Under the pieces are notes generated by a model. That model was not told where the DNA came from and did not search any database. It saw only the letters and a list, made by a program, of their open reading frames with translations. A DNA stretch of 64,000 nt from Leptospira chreensis (lineage in GTDB: Bacteria; Spirochaetota; Leptospiria; Leptospirales; Leptospiraceae): assembly GCF_016919165.1 (NCBI RefSeq), contig NZ_JAFFPS010000015.1, positions 19,171-83,170 of the forward strand, read 5' to 3'. Shown piece by piece: positions 9,344-18,474 of the stretch (position 1 is its first letter; the number at the start of each line of letters is the position of its first letter). The position numbers were made by a program, and so were the translations under genes.

Positions 9344-9823
9344 TTAGTTGGCCTTTGAGTCTGCCAATAGTTGTAATAGATGATTATATTGCCAATCCCG
9401 TTCTTTTTGGACAGAAAGATCGGGATCCGCATTTTCATTGGCTCTATGGATGGCTTGTAAGGAATAATTAGCAGCTCCGATGGCATGGGTTTTGACATGG
9501 GCAGTGGCGACAGCTTGTCCTGCCGCACGAGCCACAGATTTTGCCGGGTTATCCATCTCAATCTTTCTTGCCGTAGCATGGGAATCTAAAGCGGCCTTTC
9601 GCACTACAGCCATACTGAACTTTCCCGTTTGGATCCATTCTTTTAATACATCCAAGGCTTGTTTGGGGTGATTGTCATGAAAATCGGAATTTTCATAATA
9701 GAAAAATACTCGCTCCACACAATCTACGGCCCACCGAGCCGATGTTTTGTGATTGGTTTCTGAGAGTAAATCCATGATTCGATTTTCTTTGGTAGCAATG
9801 CTAAACTTGGACTTTCGAGCCAT
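9344..9823 (-). CDS. putative immunity-type protein (Imm-5-like)
   Basis: 159 residues, helical, cytoplasmic. The pattern ARWAVDCVERVFFYYE, then HPKQALDVLKEWIQTGKF and AARAAGQAVATAHVKTHAIGAANYSLQAI, is that of the small alanine-rich proteins annotated as putative (Imm-5-like) immunity proteins. The match is from family recall. In other genomes these sit near polymorphic toxins, but no toxin gene is adjacent here, so the biological role is open. It ends three bases before the rhomboid-like gene starts on the same strand, so the two are probably co-transcribed. Confidence 0.7.
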   Translation of the reverse strand: MARKSKFSIATKENRIMDLLSETNHKTSARWAVDCVERVFFYYENSDFHDNHPKQALDVLKEWIQTGKFSMAVVRKAALDSHATARKIEMDNPAKSVARAAGQAVATAHVKTHAIGAANYSLQAIHRANENADPDLSVQKERDWQYNHLLQLLADSKAN

Positions 9824-9863
9824 GTTTCCATTGTATCACGGTAAACTTTCTTTCAAAGCGAAT

Positions 9864-11735
9864 TTAAAACCAAAGGTAAAACAAAAATGTTAATCCCAGA
9901 AGGATTCCATACAACCACTCGTCTCGTTTTCGAATTAGTGTCGTGAAGCTTTGGTTTGGCGATTTTTTTTGAATGGTAATGAAGATCGAAAAAATCCAAA
10001 AGAGTAGAAAACCGGCAACCGATATAAAAATCTTAATTTCTGGAATTTGGATTCTTGTGACAATCAAACCAAAAAACAAAAAGAGAAATAAAACCCAATA
10101 CTTTGTATTTGGTTTTAAAAAGATTTGCAGAGAAAACGGTTCACCATTTTTTTCTAATGATTTTAATGGTTCTGTTTCTCGATCCTTACTGCCTTTCTGT
10201 TTTCGGTTCTGGAAGTAGGCTGCCAAAGATAGAATTACAATGGCAAAAAGAAAACTAAAGAAAACACGGTGTAAAAAGTTAAGTTCTTCACCAAATGTTT
10301 GTTTTATGGAAATAGGAGCTGCGTAAGAATAGAGAGAGGGCAATAGAAAAGAAAATGCAGGAGTCAAAAGTATGGTAATGCAAATCATTCGGCTGCTGAT
10401 TTTTATATTTAAAATTCCAAATAAAAATACCACAAGGAGGGCCGGAGTGAAATGAGAACTTTGGTTGGAAAGTTCGATAAAGAAATTTTTCTTAGAATTA
10501 GGATCTACAAAGAGAATGGCAAGGACAGTGACCAAAGCAGAAAAAATCAAAAGAAAGATCCTGCCGGAATTCATTTCTTCTACATCGGATAGTTTTCGAT
10601 TCGATCTTTCCATAAGTGGTTTATAAAAATCAATGGTGAAGAGAGTGGCTGCAGAATGTAACATGGAGTCAATGCTGGAAAAAATAGCTCCGAGGAGTCC
10701 GGCAAGAATCACTCCAATCAGTCCATATCCCAAAGGAACTACGAGCACCACTAATTTTGAAAATGCTTCGTCTGGGGCAATGTCTGTGGCAGCACCGAGG
10801 GCAGTCCAAATTTGGTAAGCTGCTACACCGGTAAGGATAGAAAAAAACGGAACTGTGAGTTTGAGTAGGCCACCAATTAAAATTCCGAGTCTGGCTTCTC
10901 TTAAAGACTTACCACCTAGCGTGCGCTGCACGACATACTGGTTGGTGTTCCAGTAAAATATATGTAATAAAAAAAGTCCACTGAGGGCCCCAGTCCAGGG
11001 AAGGGTTGGGTGGTTCGGTGGTAAGTATAAATTCATTTTACTGAGTCCATCAGCACGACTTTCTTCTTTGGCAAGGAGTTCAAAAATTCCTCCCACTTCT
11101 GGTCTTGTGATGGAGAGATAGGCCAAGAGGATTCCAGAAGCTAGAATCAGAACGGTTTGGATGACATCGGTGTACACCACTGACTTTAAACCGCCAAACC
11201 AAGTGTAGATGGTAGAGGTAAAAGCAATCCAAAGGACAAGTTCGGTATAAGTAATTTCAATACCCGCATCCTTTAGAAAGGGTAAAAAACTTCGAGTGCC
11301 AATGTACAAGGCACCAGTCAGTTGGATGGTAATTAAAATAAGTGAGATTCCAGAATAAATCCTTCCGGCAGTCGGTCCGAACTTCCCTTGTAAAAATTGG
11401 GAGAGAGTATAGAATTTTTTGCGACGGAATAGGGGAAGGAAAACAAAGGCCAAAAGAACAATGGCGGGAATGGAACCAAATTCATAGTGGCTTTGGGCAA
11501 ATCCAACAGAGAAACCAATCCCGAGCATTCCCACCAAATGATTTGCCGAAATATTAGTTCCAAATAAAGATCCAGCAATCCCCCACCAAGGAAGGCTACG
11601 TCCACCCAGAAAGTAATCGGAAGAAGAGGATTCCTTTCGGCCGGCATACATCCCCACGCCGAGGACAAGAAGAAAGGTAGCTGTAAAAAATAAGATGTCG
11701 ATTGTTGCTATCATAACAGAGAATTGATTCGCCAT
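9864..11735 (-). CDS. sodium:solute symporter (SSS/SGLT family)
   Basis: 623 residues with about 14 membrane segments; a secondary transporter in the inner membrane that couples solute uptake to Na+. The family signature is clear: DYFLGGRSLPWWGIAGSLFG and TNISANHLVG (sodium site in helix 1), then TLSQFLQ, YTWFGGLKSVVYTDVIQ, and FYWNTNQYVVQRTLGGKS, characteristic of the sugar/inositol-type branch. The substrate is not determined, but the NQYVVQRTL motif favours a sugar or polyol. A second start (11714, MIATIDILF) would begin right at the first helix. No partner gene adjoins it. Confidence 0.9.
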   Translation of the reverse strand: MANQFSVMIATIDILFFTATFLLVLGVGMYAGRKESSSSDYFLGGRSLPWWGIAGSLFGTNISANHLVGMLGIGFSVGFAQSHYEFGSIPAIVLLAFVFLPLFRRKKFYTLSQFLQGKFGPTAGRIYSGISLILITIQLTGALYIGTRSFLPFLKDAGIEITYTELVLWIAFTSTIYTWFGGLKSVVYTDVIQTVLILASGILLAYLSITRPEVGGIFELLAKEESRADGLSKMNLYLPPNHPTLPWTGALSGLFLLHIFYWNTNQYVVQRTLGGKSLREARLGILIGGLLKLTVPFFSILTGVAAYQIWTALGAATDIAPDEAFSKLVVLVVPLGYGLIGVILAGLLGAIFSSIDSMLHSAATLFTIDFYKPLMERSNRKLSDVEEMNSGRIFLLIFSALVTVLAILFVDPNSKKNFFIELSNQSSHFTPALLVVFLFGILNIKISSRMICITILLTPAFSFLLPSLYSYAAPISIKQTFGEELNFLHRVFFSFLFAIVILSLAAYFQNRKQKGSKDRETEPLKSLEKNGEPFSLQIFLKPNTKYWVLFLFLFFGLIVTRIQIPEIKIFISVAGFLLFWIFSIFITIQKKSPNQSFTTLIRKRDEWLYGILLGLTFLFYLWF

Positions 11736-11824
11736 ATTAGATATTTTCTAAAAATATGGCAAGCGATAGATTTCCGGGAATTCTCTCTTGTCGCCGGTCG
11801 ATACCTATCTTCCAGTAGTTAAGA

Positions 11825-12988
11825 ATGAATCCGATCCCCAAAGCACCCATCATCCGTTCTGTTGACCCCGCTGTGGAAGTTGCCTGGTTTTGCGACCTTT
11901 GCAATGGAGACTATGAATACTTAGGAGTGCCTGATGGCTCCTTACGATCCAGTTTCGAACATTGTTCGGATATCATCCGTTTGGCGGACGAATTAGGATA
12001 CCAAAACATTCTCCTTCCCTCATCTTATCAAACAGGACAGGATACGTTAACTTTTGCGGCAGCGGCTTCCCAATTAACAAAACAGATTTCTCTCCTAACG
12101 GCCATTCGGTGCGGAGAAATCCATCCTCCTATGCTTGCCCGCACTCTTTCCACTTTGGATCATATGTTGAAGGGAAGACTTAATATCAATATCATCTCCT
12201 CTGACCTTCCGGGAACCCAAAAAGATTCTAAAACAAGGTATGAGATCTCCAAAGAAGTGATTCAAATTTTGCAACAAGCTTGGACACAGGACCAAATCAA
12301 GTTTCAAGGAAAACACTATCAGTTCGATTTACCATCAGATCCTGTGAAGTCCTACCAACAAAATGGTGGCCCCTTACTATACTTTGGTGGGATTTCTCCT
12401 GATGCCAGAGCTCTTTGTGCTGAGTTTTGTGATGTATTTTTGATGTGGCCAGAAACCGAAGAGAGACTTGCGGATACAATGTTGGACTTAAGCCTTCGTG
12501 CGGCAAGTTTTGGAAGGACAATTGATTTTGGACTTCGTATCCACTTAATCGTCCGAGATACAGAAGAAGAAGCCCGGGATGCCGCGAAACGTTTGTTATC
12601 TAAGGTAAACATCGAGAAAGCCAATGATATCAAACATCGAGCCCTAGATTCTAATTCTGCCGGGGTGTTACGCCAAGATGAACTTCGTAAGTCTGCCGAT
12701 GCCGATTTATTTATCGAACCTATGGTATGGTCGGGGATCGGCCTTGCTCGTTCAGGATGTGGTTCGGCCATTGTCGGAACTCCGGAACAGGTGTATGAAA
12801 AAATCCAAAGATACATCCAAATGGGAATTCGTGCTTTTATCTTTTCTGGTTATCCACTCATGGAAGAATCCAAATTTTTTGCAAAAACAGTTCTTCCTAA
12901 GTTACGAACCATCAACTTTGCAGAAGCACAAGGTCGAAAACCAAAAGGGATTCCTGTGACTCCTCTGACTACAGGAGAGAGAAAATGA
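11825..12988 (+). CDS. LLM-class flavin-dependent monooxygenase (SsuD-like)
   Basis: 387 residues of the bacterial-luciferase-like fold. The sequence aligns in style with FMNH2-dependent alkanesulfonate monooxygenases: an early [40 protein letters not shown], the [11 protein letters not shown] barrel strand, and a late [15 protein letters not shown]. Reduced flavin must come from a separate reductase, which is not in the window. The real substrate is unknown, since no sulfonate transporter or ssu gene is near. The stop overlaps the start of the aldo/keto reductase gene (ATGA), indicating translational coupling. Confidence 0.87.
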   Translation: MNPIPKAPIIRSVDPAVEVAWFCDLCNGDYEYLGVPDGSLRSSFEHCSDIIRLADELGYQNILLPSSYQTGQDTLTFAAAASQLTKQISLLTAIRCGEIHPPMLARTLSTLDHMLKGRLNINIISSDLPGTQKDSKTRYEISKEVIQILQQAWTQDQIKFQGKHYQFDLPSDPVKSYQQNGGPLLYFGGISPDARALCAEFCDVFLMWPETEERLADTMLDLSLRAASFGRTIDFGLRIHLIVRDTEEEARDAAKRLLSKVNIEKANDIKHRALDSNSAGVLRQDELRKSADADLFIEPMVWSGIGLARSGCGSAIVGTPEQVYEKIQRYIQMGIRAFIFSGYPLMEESKFFAKTVLPKLRTINFAEAQGRKPKGIPVTPLTTGERK

Positions 12989-13890
12989 AAGTTCCACAAA
13001 TTGAATTTACAAAGAATGAATTTTCTATCTCTCGATTGGTGTATGGAATTTGGAGGATGCATGAAGATGGGGCAGGTAGTTCTCCAGAGCGAATCCTAGA
13101 AAAAATAGAAGTCTGTCTTAGTTTAGGAATCGATACCTTTGATCATGCAGACATTTATGGAGGTTTTGAAAATGAAGAACTTTTTGGTAAAGCCATCTCC
13201 AAACTTCCATCGTTAAAATCAAAAATCAAAATCATCACAAAGTGTGGAATCCAAATCCCAGGATCCAAATTTACCACCAAACATTACAATACTTCCAAAG
13301 AACACATTCGATACTCAGTAGAACGATCTTTACGAAAACTCCATGTCGACAAGTTGGACGTGGTTCTCATCCATAGACCTGATCCCTTGATGGATCCTTA
13401 TGAGCTGGCTGAAATTTTTGAAGTTCTAACTCGCGAGGGAAAGGTATCCCATTTTGGAGTTTCCAATTTCACAACTTCCCAGTTCCAAATGTTGCAATCG
13501 GTTTATAAGAAACCACTTTTCACAAACCAAGTGGAGTTTCATCCTTTCCACACCGAACCTTTGTTTGATGGAACTTTTGACCAGGCTTTAGAACACAAAT
13601 CCCATCCTATGATTTGGTCACCCACAGGGGGAGGACGAATTTTCTCACCCAAGTCAGAAAGAGAACTGAATACGGCTTCGAAACTAAAAGAAATTGCGAA
13701 GGTTTATGGCTGTGGGGTGGATCAGGTTCTATATTCTTGGTTCTTAAACCATCCAGCGGGACTTGTTCCCATTTTGGGAACGAATGATCCGAAACGAATT
13801 CAGTCGGCGGCAGAATGTTTTTCCTATCCTCTCACTCGCGTGGAATGGTTTTCCATTTTAGAAGCGGCACGTGGAAAGGAAGTGGCTTAA
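12985..13890 (+). CDS. aldo/keto reductase
   Basis: 301 residues, NAD(P)H-dependent carbonyl reductase fold. The catalytic set is visible: Asp-His in [20 protein letters not shown] with the Tyr of ADIYGG, the Lys in IITKCGI, and the His in [16 protein letters not shown]. The C-terminal [12 protein letters not shown] is the NADPH-binding region of the YdhF-like group. Its start codon overlaps the stop of the LLM monooxygenase gene by four bases, so the two products likely work in one pathway, with the monooxygenase giving a carbonyl the reductase could reduce. That pairing is inference. Confidence 0.9.
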   Translation: MKVPQIEFTKNEFSISRLVYGIWRMHEDGAGSSPERILEKIEVCLSLGIDTFDHADIYGGFENEELFGKAISKLPSLKSKIKIITKCGIQIPGSKFTTKHYNTSKEHIRYSVERSLRKLHVDKLDVVLIHRPDPLMDPYELAEIFEVLTREGKVSHFGVSNFTTSQFQMLQSVYKKPLFTNQVEFHPFHTEPLFDGTFDQALEHKSHPMIWSPTGGGRIFSPKSERELNTASKLKEIAKVYGCGVDQVLYSWFLNHPAGLVPILGTNDPKRIQSAAECFSYPLTRVEWFSILEAARGKEVA

Positions 13891-14009
13891 GTGCTTCCTT
13901 AAAAAGTCACTAAAAGGATAGAATTTCCCCAATAAATGATTGCACGAATTGGTAAAGATATTGCTCGTTATATTGAATTAATATCTCATATAACAGACTA
14001 AATTTCTGG

Positions 14010-14044
14010 TCTCCCCTAACCTCCCTGGTGGGATGGACGGGAGA
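14010..14044 (+). promoter_or_regulatory. nested leader hairpin next to the ribosome binding site of the GAF gene
   Basis: An outer 6-bp stem TCTCCC/GGGAGA (14010-14015 with 14039-14044) encloses an inner stem CCTCCC/GGGATGG (14020-14025 with 14030-14036, one bulged T) closed by a TGGT loop. The last stem base is the first base of AGGTGG, the ribosome binding site of the gene starting at 14056. CCTCCC can also pair with the AGG/GGAG of that site, so the leader could modulate translation. Confidence 0.45.
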
Positions 14045-14055
14045 GGTGGTTTGTT

Positions 14056-15153
14056 ATGCTTTCTGAATTGGCTCCCAACCATTATTTTTCTGGAATTTCG
14101 CTAACAGCAGACCTTGCTGATGATTTGCATTCCTTTGGTTCGGGTCTGCCTTCGGAACATGTGTGGAACCAAACTGTACAAACCATAGCAAGAATCCCGG
14201 AAATCATTACATCCTGGATTTTTGAATACCTACCAGAATCACAAAACTTTCGTTTGTTGGCACTCCATAGCCGTTCTGAATTTCACATCCCTGATCTTGT
14301 TTCCAAATATTCTGTACCTTGCCACCATGTAGTGGATTCCAATATGATTTTTGAAATGAATCTCGTAGGTGAGGAGTCCTTTTTTCAACCTCTCACAGAA
14401 ACCCTTCCAGAAAAAACTTCTGCGACGTATTTGGGATATCCCATTCGTTCTGATATTGGGACTGTAATCGGGGTCATTGGGATGGTTGTTGAAGATAAGT
14501 TCAAACATAAATTCAAAAACTTAAAACTCATCGATGTGATTGCCGACCAACTTAGCCAAGAACTAATTCGATTTAAAAATGAAAATTTGATTTCACAAAC
14601 ATTGAACACTGCTTCCTTTGTGAAACAATCGCTCGCAGAGTTGTTTCGTCTTCTTTCCAATCGATCATCTGACCTAACTACGATTTGCCGAAATTATTTA
14701 CAAACAGGAACTCGACTCTTTGGATTACCGCTTGGACTCATTGCTTCCAAAATTGGTGATGATTGGGAATACAGTCTTGTGGAAGGAAATGTTCATGGAA
14801 TTTTTGAAGGACAAAGATTTTCCAAAGAAGAATCCAAGTTTTCTAATAGGAGCCTTTCCCCATCAGCAAATATTATAAACAAAATTTCAGAAAGTTCATC
14901 TCCTAGAGTCCGAACCCACTTATTGGAATTAGGTGTTTCTTGTCTTATGGAATTTCCACTGAAGGTTCACAACCAAACCATTGGAGTTTTGGGATTTTAC
15001 GGATTGAAAGACCAAGAAATTGAATCTGTTGAATTATTCCAAAGGGTATTTGAGCTGATGGGAATAGGACTCGCGAACACAATTGAAAAACATAACATTG
15101 ATTTGTTGTCTAAAATTGTGTTTTTGGAAAAAGACTCACCGAATTCCTGGTAA
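14056..15153 (+). CDS. tandem GAF-domain sensor protein without recognised output domain
   Basis: 365 residues, soluble. Two GAF-like modules can be read: residues about 40-180 (WIFEYLPESQNFRLLALHSR, ATYLGYPIRSDIGTVIGVIG) and about 200-350 (FGLPLGLIASKIGD, CLMEFPLKVHNQTIGVLGFY). A helical linker (FKNENLISQTLNTASFVKQS) joins them. No kinase, GGDEF, cyclase or HTH output follows, so it may act as a partner for another signalling protein. ATG at 14056 is preceded by AGGTGG at good spacing and by a strong hairpin. The 12 bases before the start are the same as those before the PAS-protein gene at 21318. Confidence 0.75.
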   Translation: MLSELAPNHYFSGISLTADLADDLHSFGSGLPSEHVWNQTVQTIARIPEIITSWIFEYLPESQNFRLLALHSRSEFHIPDLVSKYSVPCHHVVDSNMIFEMNLVGEESFFQPLTETLPEKTSATYLGYPIRSDIGTVIGVIGMVVEDKFKHKFKNLKLIDVIADQLSQELIRFKNENLISQTLNTASFVKQSLAELFRLLSNRSSDLTTICRNYLQTGTRLFGLPLGLIASKIGDDWEYSLVEGNVHGIFEGQRFSKEESKFSNRSLSPSANIINKISESSSPRVRTHLLELGVSCLMEFPLKVHNQTIGVLGFYGLKDQEIESVELFQRVFELMGIGLANTIEKHNIDLLSKIVFLEKDSPNSW

Positions 15154-15340
15154 AACAGAGTTTTTAGATCTCAGCTTTCGTTTGCGGCAATAGTCATTCC
15201 CGGACGAACTTTCAGAAAAGAATCAACAATCCAAAACTTCTATCATTATCCTAATTTTTGCGACTTGCATCATTAGGGTAATTCGCCTTTCCCAAGATTT
15301 ACCTTTTGCATATTTAGCAAATATTTTTCCCAAAAAACGA

Positions 15341-15378
15341 TTGACTTTGGTATTATATATAGCCAGATATTTATATAA
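15341..15378 (+). promoter_or_regulatory. putative promoter/operator of the ArsR-AHSA1 pair
   Basis: TTGACT at 15341-15346 is a good -35 box. Inverted arms TTATATA (15353-15359) and TATATAA (15372-15378) flank a 12-base centre and overlap the place where a -10 box would lie. They sit just upstream of the ATG at 15383. This arrangement fits autorepression by the ArsR-family product, but it rests on sequence pattern only. Confidence 0.4.
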
Positions 15379-15382
15379 CAAA

Positions 15383-15778
15383 ATGGTTATGCAATCACTT
15401 GATTTCACATTCTCGGCTCTCGCCGACCCCACTCGCAGGGAGATCCTCATGCGTCTCGCGAAAGGTGAGTCAACGGTCATGGAATTGGCGAAACCTTTTC
15501 GAATGAGCCAACCTGCCATTTCGCGTCATCTCAGAGTTTTGGAAAAAGCCGGTCTGATTTCAACATCCATCCGGGCCCAGGAACGACCCCGCCGATTGGA
15601 AACGGCACCCCTCAAGGTTGCTATCGATTGGATTGAAAAGTACCGCCAGATGTGGGAGAAACGATATCAGGCGTTAGATGGACTATTAGAAGAATTACAA
15701 ACAATGCAAACCAAAGGAGATAAACAAAATGAAATCAGAAAAAAAAGAAGCAAAGATGGAACTTCGAGGCGAAACTGA
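15383..15778 (+). CDS. ArsR-family winged-helix transcriptional regulator
   Basis: 131 residues from ATG at 15383 (ATG at 15389 is also possible). The winged helix spans residues about 8-85: FSALADPTRREILMRLAKGE, then the recognition helix FRMSQPAISRHLRVLEKAGL. No metal-binding Cys pair is present, so it belongs to the non-metal ArsR group commonly paired with an AHSA1/START protein, which is exactly the next gene. The AHSA1 gene starts inside its 3' end (50-base overlap in another frame). Codon use looks more G+C-rich than the neighbours, which may mean acquisition by transfer. Confidence 0.88.
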   Translation: MVMQSLDFTFSALADPTRREILMRLAKGESTVMELAKPFRMSQPAISRHLRVLEKAGLISTSIRAQERPRRLETAPLKVAIDWIEKYRQMWEKRYQALDGLLEELQTMQTKGDKQNEIRKKRSKDGTSRRN

Positions 15779-16244
15779 AGTTGTGTTTACGCGTTACTTC
15801 GCTGCACCACGTGAATTGGTGTTCGATTGTCACACCAAACCAGATCTGATGCGCCGCTGGCTGATTGGTCCCGAAGGTATGGTATTAGATACTTGCGAAC
15901 AAGATCTTAGAGTTGGTGGCAAATACCTTTATCTTTATGCGGATGCAAATGGAAACAAAGGTGGTGTTTATGGAACATTTCGGGAGGTCGTTGTACCTGA
16001 AAAATTTTCCAATACTGAGAATTACGTGATGGATATGTCGACTTTTGATCCGAATGCTCCCGAAGACCCGAATGTCACTATCGAATCTCGTACATTCACA
16101 ACCGAAGGCAATACAACACTCATGACACATGTATACAGATTTTCTTCCGCCGAAGTGCGTACGACGATGATTGAATGTGGTGCGGTTGATGGTATGTCGG
16201 AATGTTACTTGGAACTCGATAAAATATTGTCAACGATGGTTTAG
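15729..16244 (+). CDS. SRPBCC/AHSA1 domain protein
   Basis: 171 residues of the START-like AHSA1 fold, a hydrophobic-cavity protein. The pattern VFTRYFAAPRELVFDCHTKP with RRWLIGPEGM, DLRVGGKYLYLY and GVYGTFREVVVPEKF is typical. ATG at 15729 gives a charged tail before the domain; ATG at 15756 (MELRGETEVV) is an alternative. It overlaps the upstream ArsR gene, so the two are translated from one message. Such regulator/AHSA1 pairs are widespread; the ligand is not known. Confidence 0.88.
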   Translation: MKSEKKEAKMELRGETEVVFTRYFAAPRELVFDCHTKPDLMRRWLIGPEGMVLDTCEQDLRVGGKYLYLYADANGNKGGVYGTFREVVVPEKFSNTENYVMDMSTFDPNAPEDPNVTIESRTFTTEGNTTLMTHVYRFSSAEVRTTMIECGAVDGMSECYLELDKILSTMV

Positions 16245-16253
16245 AGATTGTAT

Positions 16254-16284
16254 CCATGCCTTGTGTGATTTTGCTCGGGCATGG
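16254..16284 (+). terminator. possible terminator hairpin after the AHSA1 gene
   Basis: Perfect 7-bp arms CCATGCC (16254-16260) and GGCATGG (16278-16284) around a 17-base loop, ten bases after the AHSA1 stop. No T-tract follows, so intrinsic termination is doubtful. Confidence 0.35.
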
Positions 16285-16309
16285 ACGTTACCTTGATGTA
16301 GTAAACCGA

Positions 16310-16675
16310 CTAAACACTACTTAGTCGGTGGATAGCTTCCTCTTCCGAATTCAGAAAAAAGACATCCTTTCCCGAATTCATTTCATAAATAAAATCATTT
16401 AGACTTTTGCTGGAATAAATTGAAAAATCCCCAATGATGGCCAGTTTCATTCGGTAATTCACAATCTTTTGTAATACATCGCCAGCAAGACCGGATTTTA
16501 AATCGAAGAAACTTTCGGGGATTTGAGATTGTTTTAGTACAAAGCGCTCAGTTCCTGATTCGTATTGCGTTGTTGCGAAGAAGTCAAGGGCTGAGGAACC
16601 ATCGGTGAAAACGATTTCCGTTGTATCGACCACTGCGATATCAATATTGTTTTTTTGTATTTTGCGAATGTTCAT
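16310..16675 (-). CDS. DUF4180 family protein
   Basis: 121 residues that match the DUF4180 pattern over their whole length: SSALDFFATTQYESGTERFV, then IPESFFDLKSGLAGDVLQKI, YRMKLAIIGDFS, KSLNDFIYEMN and VFFLNSEEEAIHRL. The family has no established biochemical function; the fold resembles STAS/SpoIIAA-like proteins, which is an inference from the pattern. It has its own gene slot between convergent AHSA1 and the arylamine acetyltransferase on the same strand. DUF4180 genes are scattered among bacteria, in keeping with an accessory patch here. Confidence 0.85.
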   Translation of the reverse strand: MNIRKIQKNNIDIAVVDTTEIVFTDGSSALDFFATTQYESGTERFVLKQSQIPESFFDLKSGLAGDVLQKIVNYRMKLAIIGDFSIYSSKSLNDFIYEMNSGKDVFFLNSEEEAIHRLSSV

Positions 16676-16731
16676 TTGTTGTTATACGACAAACCTGAGT
16701 TTCTTAAGTGGATTTATCTAATTTTGTAAAA

Positions 16732-17550
16732 TTACCGATCCCACTGCAAACCAGGAGTTTTGAATTCAGTTCCCACTGGAAAGAAAAGATTAAATTTTTC
16801 TTTCAGAGTTACTAATAACTCTTCCGGTGACTTAATGATTAATTTATGAGCGACACCATTTTTATCTCGTTCTGATAATTCTCTATTTACAAGTGTATGT
16901 CTTTGACCATCCTTTCCCGCTTGTGCAACGATTAAACGATCTTTAAAATGTGATTTTGGATGAGCACTTGTGAACCAATTTGCTAGTTCACGATCAATTT
17001 CAGGCATTTCTTCCAGTGTAAATTCACAGACATCAACCCAGCCACTCGGGAAAAGGACTTGATGGAAAAATCGATCATTCTCAGAAAGAATGCGTCTGGT
17101 TTCGTGATTTGTTTTTTGTTCAATGTTTGGTATTAATTGTATGGCTGATGTTAATGATACTCCTCCAACTCCAACATCAGTTAGCCATGAATTACCAGAA
17201 AGTTCTATACGTAGAAAAACATGTGTTCGAGGAGGAGTGAAATCTCTAGATTTATCTAAGCGAACTCTCGCACTGATAGGAGCTACTTCAAATCCTAATT
17301 TTTTTAAAATATACAAGAGAAGTCCATTTTGTTCAAAACAATACCCTCCACGACGCTGAATGATTAATTTTTCAAAAATTGAATCTAAATTAATATTTAT
17401 ATTTTTACCTAACAAAATATCTAAGTTCTCAAAGGGTATACTTTGCACGTGTGCCAGAGTGATATGGTTGAGCAAATCGAGGGAAGGAATCCTTGTTCCC
17501 TTATACCCAATTCTATCAAAATACGCATCTAAAAATTGGTTATCATTCAA
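16732..17550 (-). CDS. nat: arylamine N-acetyltransferase
   Basis: 272 residues, transfers acetyl from acetyl-CoA to arylamines or hydrazines. The Cys-His-Asp triad is visible: Cys in RRGGYCFEQNGLL, His in TPPRTHVFLRI, and Asp in WLTDVGVGG. The N-terminal YFDRIGYKG and LLNHITLAHVQSIPFENLDILLG are typical of the family. Length is normal (about 270-280). Cytoplasmic. It sits between DUF4180 and an SDR gene, all on the minus strand, with gaps of 56 and 165 bases, so co-transcription is uncertain. Confidence 0.93.
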   Translation of the reverse strand: MNDNQFLDAYFDRIGYKGTRIPSLDLLNHITLAHVQSIPFENLDILLGKNININLDSIFEKLIIQRRGGYCFEQNGLLLYILKKLGFEVAPISARVRLDKSRDFTPPRTHVFLRIELSGNSWLTDVGVGGVSLTSAIQLIPNIEQKTNHETRRILSENDRFFHQVLFPSGWVDVCEFTLEEMPEIDRELANWFTSAHPKSHFKDRLIVAQAGKDGQRHTLVNRELSERDKNGVAHKLIIKSPEELLVTLKEKFNLFFPVGTEFKTPGLQWDR

Positions 17551-17715
17551 AAATCACATCCTAAATATTTTATAAATCTAATTCAAAATATATGAAATTT
17601 CTCAGCATATCACATAATTCTTGCTAGCTGAAAATTCATTCCAAAAAAAGTTCTAGATGGTGAGTGTTCGTTTTGTAGAATCAATGGCAAATGATAAAGA
17701 AACTGAACTTGGAAA

Positions 17716-18420
17716 CTACCAACCAATCTCCTTCTTATCCCGAAAGAATTTTCCTGTAGGCCCGCCATCAGGTAAAGTTGCCGCCCACACAATGGTTTCT
17801 GCCCCTTTTTCCACAGGCCTTGTGGCACTCTCTCCCCCCATATCCGTTTTCACCCAACCAGGACAAACCGAATTGATTTTGATATTTTTACCAACAGCTT
17901 CCACACTCGAAAGACTGGTCAGTGCATTGATTGCTGTTTTGGAAATGCGGTAAGCGGGATACCCGCCACCCATTTCAGACAACTGTCCCATCCCAGAACT
18001 CACATTCACAATTCGTCCAAAATTGTTTTGGATCATCATGGGTAAAAATGTCTGAATCAATCGCAAAGGACCATAGAGATTGACGAGAAGGGTTCGGTGT
18101 AGGTCTTCACTTGTGGTATCAAAGAAGGAACCGGGATCGGCAAAGATTCCTGCATTGTTTACGAGAATGTCTAATTTTCCAAAACTTCCCGTGATGATAT
18201 CCAAAGCTTCGTTAATGCTTTGTTCCTTGGATACATCCAGAGAAAGAATTTCACCTTTACCCACAGCCTTTACAGCTGCTAAAGTATCCTCTGCCTCGCC
18301 GGGGTTTCTCGCACCGATGAGGACATAGATTCCTTGTTTTGCCAGATCAATGGAGACTTGTTTTCCAATCCCTCGGTTGGCCCCTGTGACAAGTGCAATG
18401 CGTTCCTTGGATTCTTTCAT
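17716..18420 (-). CDS. short-chain dehydrogenase/reductase
   Basis: 234 residues, classical SDR. The cofactor loop is VTGANRGIGKQ, NNAG is at about residues 88-91, the catalytic Ser lies in IVNVSSGMGQ, and the YxxxK motif is YRISK. An Arg after the second strand (GARNPG) suggests NADPH preference. PGWVKTDMGG closes the substrate loop. The family resembles carbonyl-reductase-like SDRs acting on xenobiotic aldehydes or ketones, but no substrate can be fixed. No direct operon partner: 54 bases separate its start from the end of the lipoprotein hydrolase upstream. Confidence 0.9.
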   Translation of the reverse strand: MKESKERIALVTGANRGIGKQVSIDLAKQGIYVLIGARNPGEAEDTLAAVKAVGKGEILSLDVSKEQSINEALDIITGSFGKLDILVNNAGIFADPGSFFDTTSEDLHRTLLVNLYGPLRLIQTFLPMMIQNNFGRIVNVSSGMGQLSEMGGGYPAYRISKTAINALTSLSSVEAVGKNIKINSVCPGWVKTDMGGESATRPVEKGAETIVWAATLPDGGPTGKFFRDKKEIGW

Positions 18421-18474
18421 GGAATCAAATCTCCTTAGATAGAGAGTCTCTACCTTATCTTCTATAGACTGATT

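Noticed and set aside
12352..12816. 154-codon open frame antisense to the LLM monooxygenase
   Set aside because: The plus-strand product is family-typical; the antisense translation is low in structure and matches nothing.
13960..14010. Cyclic-di-GMP riboswitch before the GAF gene
   Set aside because: The conserved GEMM bases are not present; only a simple nested hairpin is seen.
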